This document shows, one piece after another, positions 57,573-64,000 of a stretch of DNA of 64,000 bases. Source of the stretch: Virgisporangium aliadipatigenens (GTDB taxonomy: Bacteria; Actinomycetota; Actinomycetes; Mycobacteriales; Micromonosporaceae); assembly GCF_016863615.1 (NCBI RefSeq), contig NZ_BOPF01000003.1, positions 372,001-436,000 of the forward strand, read 5' to 3'. The translations under genes were made by a program, and so were the position numbers. The first letter of the stretch is position 1; every line of letters begins with the position of its first letter. Below the pieces are notes generated by a model. It saw nothing but the letters and a program-made list of their open reading frames with translations. It ran no database searches and had not been told where the DNA came from.

Positions 57573-59799
57573 TCCGGCCGTCGCTGACCAGCGGGAGGAT
57601 GCGCGGGTTGGCGTCCTTGCGGGTCTGGCTGATCAGCAGGCGGGTCACCGGGTCGTCGACGGTCCGGTTGACGACCGTCTCCGCGGTGCGCAGCACGCCC
57701 CGCAAGAGCGCCGCCGCCGCCCCCGGCATGTCCTCGAACGCGGTGTCCATCGTGTACTCCGGTGCGTCCTCCGGCACCGGACCGCCGTGCAGCGCGAGGA
57801 ACTCGTCCCGGGGGAAGCCGCCCCGCGGGTCGCGATACTCCACAGTGGACGGAAGCGTGGCGCCGTCGAGCGTGATGGTCGCGGTGGCGCGGATGTCGCG
57901 GCTGGAGGCCCCGGCGCGGATCTCGAAGGTGCCGGCCTCCACGGTCCAGCCCGTCCCCGGGACCCAATAGGCGAAGGCCCGCCGGTCGAGACGTAGCCGC
58001 ACCGTTTCGGTCCGACCGGGGTCCAGCGTGACTTTACGGAACGCCTTCAGCTCCTGCGCGGGCCGGAATCGCGCCGCCTCCTCGTCCCGCACGTAGATCT
58101 GCACGACCTCGCTACCCGCACGGTCGCCGGTGTTGGTGATGTCGACGGCCACCTCGCCCTCGTCGGAGACGGTGAGCGGGCCCCAGGAGAAGGTGGTGTA
58201 CGACAGGCCGTGGCCGAAGGGGAACAGCGGCCGCACGCCGGCGCTGTCGAAGTAGCGGTAGCCGACGTAGAGGCTCTCCCGGTACTCCACCCGGCGCGGC
58301 CCCACCGGCATGGCCGACACCGGATGATCGCCCCACCGCACCGGGAACGTCTCCGCCAGCCGGCCGCCCGGCTCCACCCGACCGGTGAGCACGTCGGCGA
58401 GCGCGCTGCCGCCGGCCTGCCCGCCGAGATACGCCTCCACCACGGCCGGAACGCCGTCCAGCCACGGCATCTCCACGGGTGCGCCGTTCTGCAGGATGAC
58501 GACCGTTCGGGTACCGGCGCCCGACACGGCCGTCACGAGCGCGTCATGGGCCGCCGGCAGCCGCAGGTGCGCCCGGTCCACGCCCTCGGTCTCCGCCGTC
58601 TCCGGCAGCCCGACGAAGACGAGCGCCACGTCGCAGTCCCGGGCGGCCGCGCGCGCCTTCGCCAGCAGCCGCGGGTCGGGGGCGGTGTCGGTGTGCCGTT
58701 CGTAGCCTTCGGCGTACACCACGTCGAACTCCTCCCGCAGGGCCGACAGCGCGTCGTCGACCCGGGGCGGGTTCATGCGTGAGCTGCCGGCGCCCTGGTA
58801 ACGCGGCTCCCGCGCGAACGCCCCGATGACGGCGAGCTTCGTGCCGGGCGGCAGGGGAAGAAGACCGTCGTCGTTGCGCAGCAGCACCGTGCCGGCCGCC
58901 GCCGCTCTCCTGGCAAGTGCGTGGTGACGGTCGAGGTCGGCAGTCGGTGCCGGTTCCGTCGAAGAACGCCGGACCAGACAGACCACCCGGCGGGCGGCCG
59001 CGGTCAGGTCCACATCGGACAGTCGCCCGTCCCGGACGGCGGCGACCACGTCCTCGTCGGTGCCCGGGAAGCCCGGCATCTGCAGGTCGCACCCGGCCGC
59101 GATCGCCGGCACCCGGTCGAACGTCGCCCCCCAGTCCGACACGACCAACCCTTCGAAGCCCCACTCGCCGCGCAGCAGGTCGGTCAGCAGCCAGCGGTGC
59201 TCGGTGCAGTGCGTGCCGTGCAGCCGGTTGTACGCGGCCATCACCGTCGCCGGCCGGCCCTCGACCACCGCCGCCTCGAAGCTCGCCAGGTAGATCTCGC
59301 GCAGCGCCCGCTCGTCGACGTAGGTGTCGATGCCGTAGCGGCGGAACTCGCAGTTGTTGACGGCGAAGTGCTTCAGCGACGCGCCGACACCGGCGCCCTG
59401 CACGCCGGCGATCCACGCGGTGGCGAGCGTCGCCGACAGGAACGGGTCCTCGGAGAAGTACTCGAAGTTGCGCCCGCAGAGCGGGGTGCGCTTGATGTTG
59501 GCGCCCGGGCCGAGCAGGACGGCGACGCCGAGCGCGCGGGCCTCGGCGCCGAGCGCGGCACCGACCTCGTGCACCAGGTCCGGGTCCCACGTGGCGGCGA
59601 GCGCGGAACCGGTCGGGAAGCAGGTGGCGGGCTCGGCGTCGTTCATCATCAGGGCGGCGGCGTCACGCGGGCGGCGCACGCCGTGCGGACCGTCCGACAG
59701 CACGATCGACGGGACGCCGCGCGCCGGCAGCGCCCGGGTCGGCCACTGGCCGTCACCGCACGTCAGCGCGACCTTCTCGGAGACAGACCAGTCGTCCAT
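57514..59799 (-). CDS. Glycoside hydrolase family 3 beta-glucosidase
   Basis: This 761-residue retaining glycosidase is probably cytoplasmic (no signal peptide). The barrel domain shows IVLSDGPHGVRRP, LLGPGANIKRTPLCGRNFEY with FSEDPFL, SLKHFAVNNCEF and the nucleophile Asp in EGLVVSDWGATFDR (about residue 226). The alpha/beta sandwich domain follows (VLLRNDDGLLPLPPGTKLAV), then a FN3-like C-terminal domain (DITNTGDRAGSEVVQIYVRD). About 90 extra residues extend beyond the usual end (EYTMDTAFEDMPGAAAALLR), as in bglB-like family members. It is likely to hydrolyse imported beta-glucosides or steroid/flavonoid glucosides. ATG 59799. Confidence 0.94.
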   Translation of the reverse strand: MDDWSVSEKVALTCGDGQWPTRALPARGVPSIVLSDGPHGVRRPRDAAALMMNDAEPATCFPTGSALAATWDPDLVHEVGAALGAEARALGVAVLLGPGANIKRTPLCGRNFEYFSEDPFLSATLATAWIAGVQGAGVGASLKHFAVNNCEFRRYGIDTYVDERALREIYLASFEAAVVEGRPATVMAAYNRLHGTHCTEHRWLLTDLLRGEWGFEGLVVSDWGATFDRVPAIAAGCDLQMPGFPGTDEDVVAAVRDGRLSDVDLTAAARRVVCLVRRSSTEPAPTADLDRHHALARRAAAAGTVLLRNDDGLLPLPPGTKLAVIGAFAREPRYQGAGSSRMNPPRVDDALSALREEFDVVYAEGYERHTDTAPDPRLLAKARAAARDCDVALVFVGLPETAETEGVDRAHLRLPAAHDALVTAVSGAGTRTVVILQNGAPVEMPWLDGVPAVVEAYLGGQAGGSALADVLTGRVEPGGRLAETFPVRWGDHPVSAMPVGPRRVEYRESLYVGYRYFDSAGVRPLFPFGHGLSYTTFSWGPLTVSDEGEVAVDITNTGDRAGSEVVQIYVRDEEAARFRPAQELKAFRKVTLDPGRTETVRLRLDRRAFAYWVPGTGWTVEAGTFEIRAGASSRDIRATATITLDGATLPSTVEYRDPRGGFPRDEFLALHGGPVPEDAPEYTMDTAFEDMPGAAAALLRGVLRTAETVVNRTVDDPVTRLLISQTRKDANPRILPLVSDGRITPRMARALFRLVRARSRP

Positions 59800-59808
59800 C
59801 CCCGCACA

Positions 59809-62220
59809 TTAGCTGTAGTCCGGGTTCTTGCCGGTCTGCACGAGGCTGCGCAGCCGGCGGCCGACGTCGCCCTCGGTGCCGGCGGCGAGCGCGTGCACCT
59901 GCTCCCGGGCGGCGGCCGCCCGCTCCGATTCGCCGGTCCGCTCGTACAGCGCCGCGGCGGCCAGCAGCGCCTGCGCCTCCTGCTGCCGGTCGCCGAGCCG
60001 CCCGAACGTCTCCACCGCCCGGCCCAGCCGCTCCAGCGCGCTGTCCAGCTTCCCCAGGTGGGCCTCGGCCTCGGCGGCGCACACCAGCGCCCGGGCGCAC
60101 CACCCGGCCCGGCCGAGCAGCATGAACCGCGCCGTCACCTCGTCCGCGATCCGGATCACGTCGTGCCACGCGCCCATCGCGAGCAGGTTGGTGGAACGCC
60201 ACATGAGCGTGTAGCCGAGCGTGGCCGCCATGGTCCCCTCGGGGTCCGGCGAGACGCGCAGGTACTCCCGGCAGTACAGCTCCGCCTGCATGAAGTACAG
60301 CTCCGACTGCAGGTGGTGCCCGAGGCCGAACAGCACCCGGCCCAGGTAGTAGCGGGCCTGCGCGACACCCGTCCCGTCGCCGGTCGTCATCATCAGATCC
60401 AGCGCGGCGCGGCACTCCTCGACGGCCCGCGCCTCCCCGGCCCGCACGTGCAGGCTGCCCAGGTACATCAGCGACCACGCCTGCTCGCGGATGTCCCGCA
60501 CCTCGCGGGCGATGCGCAGGGCGGTCTCGTGCTCGGTGAGCGCGTCGGCGACGCGGCCCTCGCAGATGTTCAGGGCCCAGCCGAGGTAGTTGCGCTGGGT
60601 GGCCTCCTCGGCACGCAGCCCGGCCGCCTGCGCCGCACGCGTCGTCAGCCCGAACACCGTCGGCCAGATCTCCGGCAGGTAGTGCAGGTCGGAGTACCAG
60701 TGCATGGCCTCGCCGACGTCGACCACCAGCCGGTGCCGCCCGGACTGCGCGGCCCGCCGCAGCGCGTCGAACCAGTGCGGCGACTCCGCGGTCAGCCAGC
60801 GCACCGCCTCGGCCCGGTTGCGCAGCGGCCGGCCCTGCGGCCACCGGCGCAGCCGCTCGGCGATGCCGCGGTCGACCTCGAAGAACGCCCCCGCGTGGAT
60901 CGCCGTCGTCAGCAGGTGCGTGACGAGCCGCTCGTCGGCGCGGCGGCGTTCCTCCGGCGGGTCGTCGTCCTCGAGCTTGCGCGCGGCGAAGAGCTCCACC
61001 AGGTCGTGCACCCGGAACCGGTCGGTGCCGGCGGGCTCCAGGAGGCTCGCCTCGACCAGCTCGTCCAGCACCTCCTCGGCGGTGTCCAGGTCGGTGTCGA
61101 GCAGCGGGGCGGCCAGGTCGGCGCCGAAGTCGGGGCCGTCCACGAGCGGCAGCCGCCGGAACAGGGTGGCCGCCGGGGGACGCAGCTGCCGGTACGACAC
61201 CTCGAACGCGCTGCGGATGGTCAGGTCGCCGGCCTTCAGCTCGTCCAGCCGCCGATGCTCGTCGCCGAGCCGGTCGACCAGCCGGGCGAGTGTCCAATGT
61301 GGACGGCTGGCGAGGCGGTTGGCGGCGATCCGCAGCGCCAGCGGCAGCCGGCCGCAGCCGTCGGCGAGCGCGCCGGTCGCCTCGGGCTCGGCCGCGCACC
61401 GGTCCGGCCCGACGATGCGCGACAGCAGCGCGGCGGCCTGGTCCTCGGCGAGAACGTCCAGGAAGATCCGCTCGTTGGCGGGCAGCCCGGCGAGGCGGTG
61501 CCGGCTGGTGACCAGCCCGAGGCAGCCGCCGACCGGCAGCAGCGGCCGCACCTGCGCCTCGCTGACCGCGTCGTCGAAGATCACCAACACGCGCCGGGTG
61601 TGTAACAGAGCGTGATAGAGGGACATCCGGTCGTCCAGATGTGTGGGGAGGCTCGACCCGCCGACACCGAGCGCCGTCAGCAGCCGCGCCAGTGCCTCGG
61701 CGGGCGGCAGGGGCCGCGCGTCGGTCCCCTGCAACGACACGAACAGCTGCCCGTCCGGGAAGCGGTCGCTGACGTCGTACCCCGCGGCGACGGCCAGGGT
61801 CGTCTTTCCGACGCCGGGCTGGCCACTCACCACCAAAAGCCCCGGAACGCCACCCTCCGCTGTCGAATCTGCGACATGTCGCACCGCCGCCAAGTCGGCT
61901 TCCCGACCCACGAACTCGGTCACGGCAGGAGGCAACGTGCACAAACTGCCGACCGGAAGGCCGTCGCCGGCCTCGTCGAGCGCACCCGCCGCCCGCAGGA
62001 ACAGCTCCAACGCGGGACCGCTCAGGCCGAGCGCGGTGCCGAGCAGCTCGGCCGAGCGCCGACGTGGCCGCGCGCGATCTCTTTCCAGGTCACCGATGGC
62101 GCGGACACTCATCCCGGACCGGTCGGCGAGTGCCGTCTGGGAGAGACCCGCGTCGGTACGGGCCCGTACCAGGGCCCGTGCGAAGCTTGACGGCGTCTCC
62201 GTCGACGGTTGCGGATGCAT
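59809..62220 (-). CDS. XRE HTH-NB-ARC-TPR regulator (STAND ATPase)
   Basis: This 803-residue signal-transducing P-loop NTPase has an N-terminal Cro/C1 HTH (residues about 12-68; ALVRARTDAGLSQTALADRS, then GMSVRAIGDLERDRAR). The NB-ARC ATPase spans about 100-370, with Walker A VSGQPGVGKTTLAVAAG, Walker B RRVLVIFDDAV, GLVTSRHRL and the GLPL-like CGRLPLALRIAANRL. A winged helix follows, then TPR-like repeats to the end (YLGWALNICEGRVADALTEH and others). The plan is that of AfsR-like regulators without the SARP domain. It lies 9 bp after the GH3 start-side end on the same strand and is divergent from another P-loop regulator. Confidence 0.9.
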   Translation of the reverse strand: MHPQPSTETPSSFARALVRARTDAGLSQTALADRSGMSVRAIGDLERDRARPRRRSAELLGTALGLSGPALELFLRAAGALDEAGDGLPVGSLCTLPPAVTEFVGREADLAAVRHVADSTAEGGVPGLLVVSGQPGVGKTTLAVAAGYDVSDRFPDGQLFVSLQGTDARPLPPAEALARLLTALGVGGSSLPTHLDDRMSLYHALLHTRRVLVIFDDAVSEAQVRPLLPVGGCLGLVTSRHRLAGLPANERIFLDVLAEDQAAALLSRIVGPDRCAAEPEATGALADGCGRLPLALRIAANRLASRPHWTLARLVDRLGDEHRRLDELKAGDLTIRSAFEVSYRQLRPPAATLFRRLPLVDGPDFGADLAAPLLDTDLDTAEEVLDELVEASLLEPAGTDRFRVHDLVELFAARKLEDDDPPEERRRADERLVTHLLTTAIHAGAFFEVDRGIAERLRRWPQGRPLRNRAEAVRWLTAESPHWFDALRRAAQSGRHRLVVDVGEAMHWYSDLHYLPEIWPTVFGLTTRAAQAAGLRAEEATQRNYLGWALNICEGRVADALTEHETALRIAREVRDIREQAWSLMYLGSLHVRAGEARAVEECRAALDLMMTTGDGTGVAQARYYLGRVLFGLGHHLQSELYFMQAELYCREYLRVSPDPEGTMAATLGYTLMWRSTNLLAMGAWHDVIRIADEVTARFMLLGRAGWCARALVCAAEAEAHLGKLDSALERLGRAVETFGRLGDRQQEAQALLAAAALYERTGESERAAAAREQVHALAAGTEGDVGRRLRSLVQTGKNPDYS

Positions 62221-62311
62221 GCGTCAATCATGCCGAACGACTCATGCATGTCGACCTTCGCCGTCGGAATTCGGCACTTTGATCGGCAGTTCGGCGGCCT
62301 CAAAACTGCCG
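62215..62311. promoter_or_regulatory. Divergent promoter with two dyads between two STAND-type regulators
   Basis: ATGCATGCGT (62215-62224) is inverted to ACTCATGCAT (62240-62249), 9 of 10 matches; the left arm contains the start codon of the XRE-NB-ARC gene. A second dyad, CGGCAGTT (62284-62291) with AACTGCCG (62304-62311), perfect 8-bp arms, lies nearer the right-hand gene. The XRE-type protein is a plausible binder of the first. Confidence 0.6.
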
Positions 62312-62372
62312 TACCGGCGGTCACCGTGCGTTGTTAGCGTGGGCCGCGTCCCGTTCGAGTCTAGGAGGTGCC

Positions 62373-64000
62373 GTGTACGTAGACCTGCGGTCGCGGTCCC
62401 TTTTGGGGGAACGGCTAAGAACCGCGCGCAGTCGCACCTTTGTGGGACGCCAGGCCGAGGTCGACCTGTTCAGGGCCGCGCTCGCCGGTGGCCCGCACGC
62501 CGTCCTGCACCTGCACGGGCCGGCCGGCGTCGGCAAGTCCGCGCTGCTGCAGCGCTTCGCCGACGAGGCGACCGACAGCGGGCGCACCGTCGTGCACGTG
62601 GACGGGCGCGCCGCGGCGACGCCGGGGGAGTTCCAGGCGCAGGCACAGGCGGCGACCGTGGACGAACGGGCGGTGCTGCTCGTCGACTCGTTCGAGCGGT
62701 GCCGGTCGCTGGAGCAGTGGCTGGCCCGGCAGTTCCTGCCGCGGGTGCCGGTCGGGGTCGTCGTCGTGCTGGCCGGGCGGGAGCCGCTCGACCCGCGCTG
62801 CTGGTCCGACCTGGGTTGGACGGAGACGCTGCGCGTGGTGCCGGTGGGCAACCTGTCGACCGGCGACGCCCGGGCGCTGCTGCGGGCGTGGCGGGTGCCG
62901 GGAGCCGCGCACGAGGCGATCCTGTCGTTCACCCGGGGGCATCCGCTGGCGCTGCGGCTGTCGGCACACGCCGCCCCTGATGAGACCGCTTCCATCTGGC
63001 AGCCGCCGCGCGACGTGGTGCGCGCGCTGCTCGCCCAGCTCGTGGGGCCGCTGCCGTCCCTGGCGCACCGCGCCGCGCTGGAGGCGTGCGCGCACGCCCT
63101 GGTCACCACAGAGGACCTGCTGCGGGCGATGTGCGCGCGGGACGCCGCCGACCTGTTCGACTGGCTGCGGCGGTTGCCGTTCGTGACGGCGGGGTCGCAC
63201 GGCCTCGTCGCCGACCCGCTGGTGCGCGAGATCGTCTCCGCCGACCTGCGCTGGCGCGACCCGCGCGGCCACGCGGATCTGCGCCGCCGGCTGCGCGAGC
63301 TCACCGCCGCGCGGGTGCTCGAGGTGCCCGACGAGGACGTCCTTCCGGCCGTAGCCGCGCTGTACCACCTGGACGACGGCATGCCCACCGGCGCCGCCCT
63401 GGAACGGGTCGTGGAGTCCGCGTTCCGGCCGACCGACGACCTCACGCCGCTGGGCGGGACGACCGCGTCGCGGGTCTACCGGTCGCAGGGCCGGCTGGTG
63501 GCCTACCTTTCCCAGCAAAGCCTGGCTTCTCAGCCGGAGTCGGACCCCTTGCTCACGACCGCCTGGGAGCACAGCCGGCGCAACCGGCCGCTGCGCCCCG
63601 GCGAACACCTGACCGTCAGCCGCTTCGCCGTGCACCCCGACGCCGATCGGGCCGTGACCGATCTCGTGCTGCTGCGGATCACGGCCGACTGGGTGCGTTC
63701 CGAGGGGCTCGCGTGGTCCTACACGGCCCTGCCGGACACCGACGCCTGGGCGCCGCTGATGGCCCGCCTCGACCAGCACCCGATCCGGGACATCGTCACG
63801 ATCGCCGGCCGCCGCTACCGGATGTACGCGCACGACTGGCGGGCCGTGCCGCACCACGTGTGGTTCGACCCGGCGCAGCGCCCCGGCCCGCAGGCCGCAC
63901 TCGCCGTGCTGTCGCAGGAGGAGTTCGACGCGGCCGTGCGGGCCGCCCTGCGCCGCTGGCACAGCCCGACCGAGTTGGCCGCCAACCCGCTGGCCGGCAG
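62373..64000 (+). CDS. AAA/STAND ATPase regulator, 3' end missing
   Basis: At least 542 residues are present; the gene runs off the right edge. GTG 62373 has an ideal AGGAGG upstream. The N-terminal P-loop module begins with RTARSRTFVGRQAEVDLFRA; Walker A is LHLHGPAGVGKSALLQRF (about residue 52), Walker B AVLLVDSFERCRSLEQW, the sensor stretch VVVLAGREPLDPRCWS, and GHPLALRLSAHAA the GLPL-like box. A helical middle follows, and the visible end (RAALRRWHSPTELAANPLAG) is like the segment that precedes a C-terminal HTH in actinobacterial ATPase regulators; whether an HTH follows cannot be seen. It is divergent from the XRE-NB-ARC-TPR gene. Confidence 0.82.
   Translation, partial: MYVDLRSRSLLGERLRTARSRTFVGRQAEVDLFRAALAGGPHAVLHLHGPAGVGKSALLQRFADEATDSGRTVVHVDGRAAATPGEFQAQAQAATVDERAVLLVDSFERCRSLEQWLARQFLPRVPVGVVVVLAGREPLDPRCWSDLGWTETLRVVPVGNLSTGDARALLRAWRVPGAAHEAILSFTRGHPLALRLSAHAAPDETASIWQPPRDVVRALLAQLVGPLPSLAHRAALEACAHALVTTEDLLRAMCARDAADLFDWLRRLPFVTAGSHGLVADPLVREIVSADLRWRDPRGHADLRRRLRELTAARVLEVPDEDVLPAVAALYHLDDGMPTGAALERVVESAFRPTDDLTPLGGTTASRVYRSQGRLVAYLSQQSLASQPESDPLLTTAWEHSRRNRPLRPGEHLTVSRFAVHPDADRAVTDLVLLRITADWVRSEGLAWSYTALPDTDAWAPLMARLDQHPIRDIVTIAGRRYRMYAHDWRAVPHHVWFDPAQRPGPQAALAVLSQEEFDAAVRAALRRWHSPTELAANPLAG

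Noticed and set aside
62345-62365. GTTCGAGTCT, resembling a tRNA T-loop
   Set aside because: No acceptor, D or anticodon stems fit around it; it is simply the leader before an AGGAGG ribosome site.

Overview
The window is 64 kb of very GC-rich DNA with dense, short-spaced genes, GTG and TTG starts, many MarR/TetR/GntR/XRE regulators, a clpP pair with a PopR-like activator, ECF sigma and DevRS-type regulators. This is an actinomycete chromosome. The 11-bp palindrome TCCAC(A/T)GTGGA occurs exactly seven times, mostly inside genes. From memory this dyad is common in Pseudonocardiales (Amycolatopsis, Saccharothrix, Lentzea and relatives), so that order is my best guess; it is not proven. No rRNA, tRNA, CRISPR array, integrase or intact transposase was seen.

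Layout. 1-7.2 kb: the start of an RND efflux pump (runs off the left edge) divergent from a MarR gene, a tandem pair of small membrane proteins, a dehalogenase-like hydrolase, and a DHA2 drug exporter divergent from a double-domain Lrp regulator. 7.2-11.2 kb: a membrane protein, an FAD monooxygenase divergent from a TetR gene, a TauE/SafE exporter and a PAP2-like membrane protein. 11.2-17.5 kb: an anomalous, partly AT-richer and gene-poor segment. It holds two or three unrecognised genes, one PLP enzyme and a decayed exonuclease-BRCT gene, and it ends in a second, broken copy of the PAP2 3' end. I read it as a decaying island. 17.5-19.9 kb: a YtrA-type GntR/ABC operon with an AT-rich operator. 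19.9-30.4 kb: a macro-domain protein, DUF2277, a trypsin-like protease, an OFA-family MFS carrier with its tiny small subunit, a SUKH-like protein, a prolyl oligopeptidase, a secreted FN3 protein, DUF3626, and a three-gene ArsR/coiled-coil/quinone reductase operon. 30.4-35.7 kb: an exonuclease-BRCT-BRCT-TerD fusion, popR with clpP3/clpP4, and an FMN reductase-GNAT fusion sharing a start-codon-spanning dyad with a MarR gene. 35.7-43.5 kb: assorted metabolic and membrane genes, a Thg1-like protein, and an ECF sigma/SnoaL operon. 43.5-52.5 kb: an SDR with a MerR-type promoter, then glycogen phosphorylase, a DevS-like kinase, a DevR-like regulator and phosphoketolase. The last four look like a redox/energy-stress module. 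52.5-57.6 kb: a cyclase-like protein divergent from an XRE/DUF5753 regulator, an aldo/keto reductase, a pair of tiny membrane proteins under a TetR repressor with two perfect dyads, and a zinc alcohol dehydrogenase. 57.5-64 kb: a GH3 beta-glucosidase and two divergent P-loop (STAND/AAA) regulators; the last one runs off the right edge.

Recurring architecture. Many single genes start 6-7 nt after a TANNNT hexamer with no Shine-Dalgarno sequence, which suggests leaderless transcripts. Several regulators face their probable target across a short intergenic dyad. Convergent neighbours often overlap by a few codons. All functional assignments come from reading the translated sequence; no database search was run.
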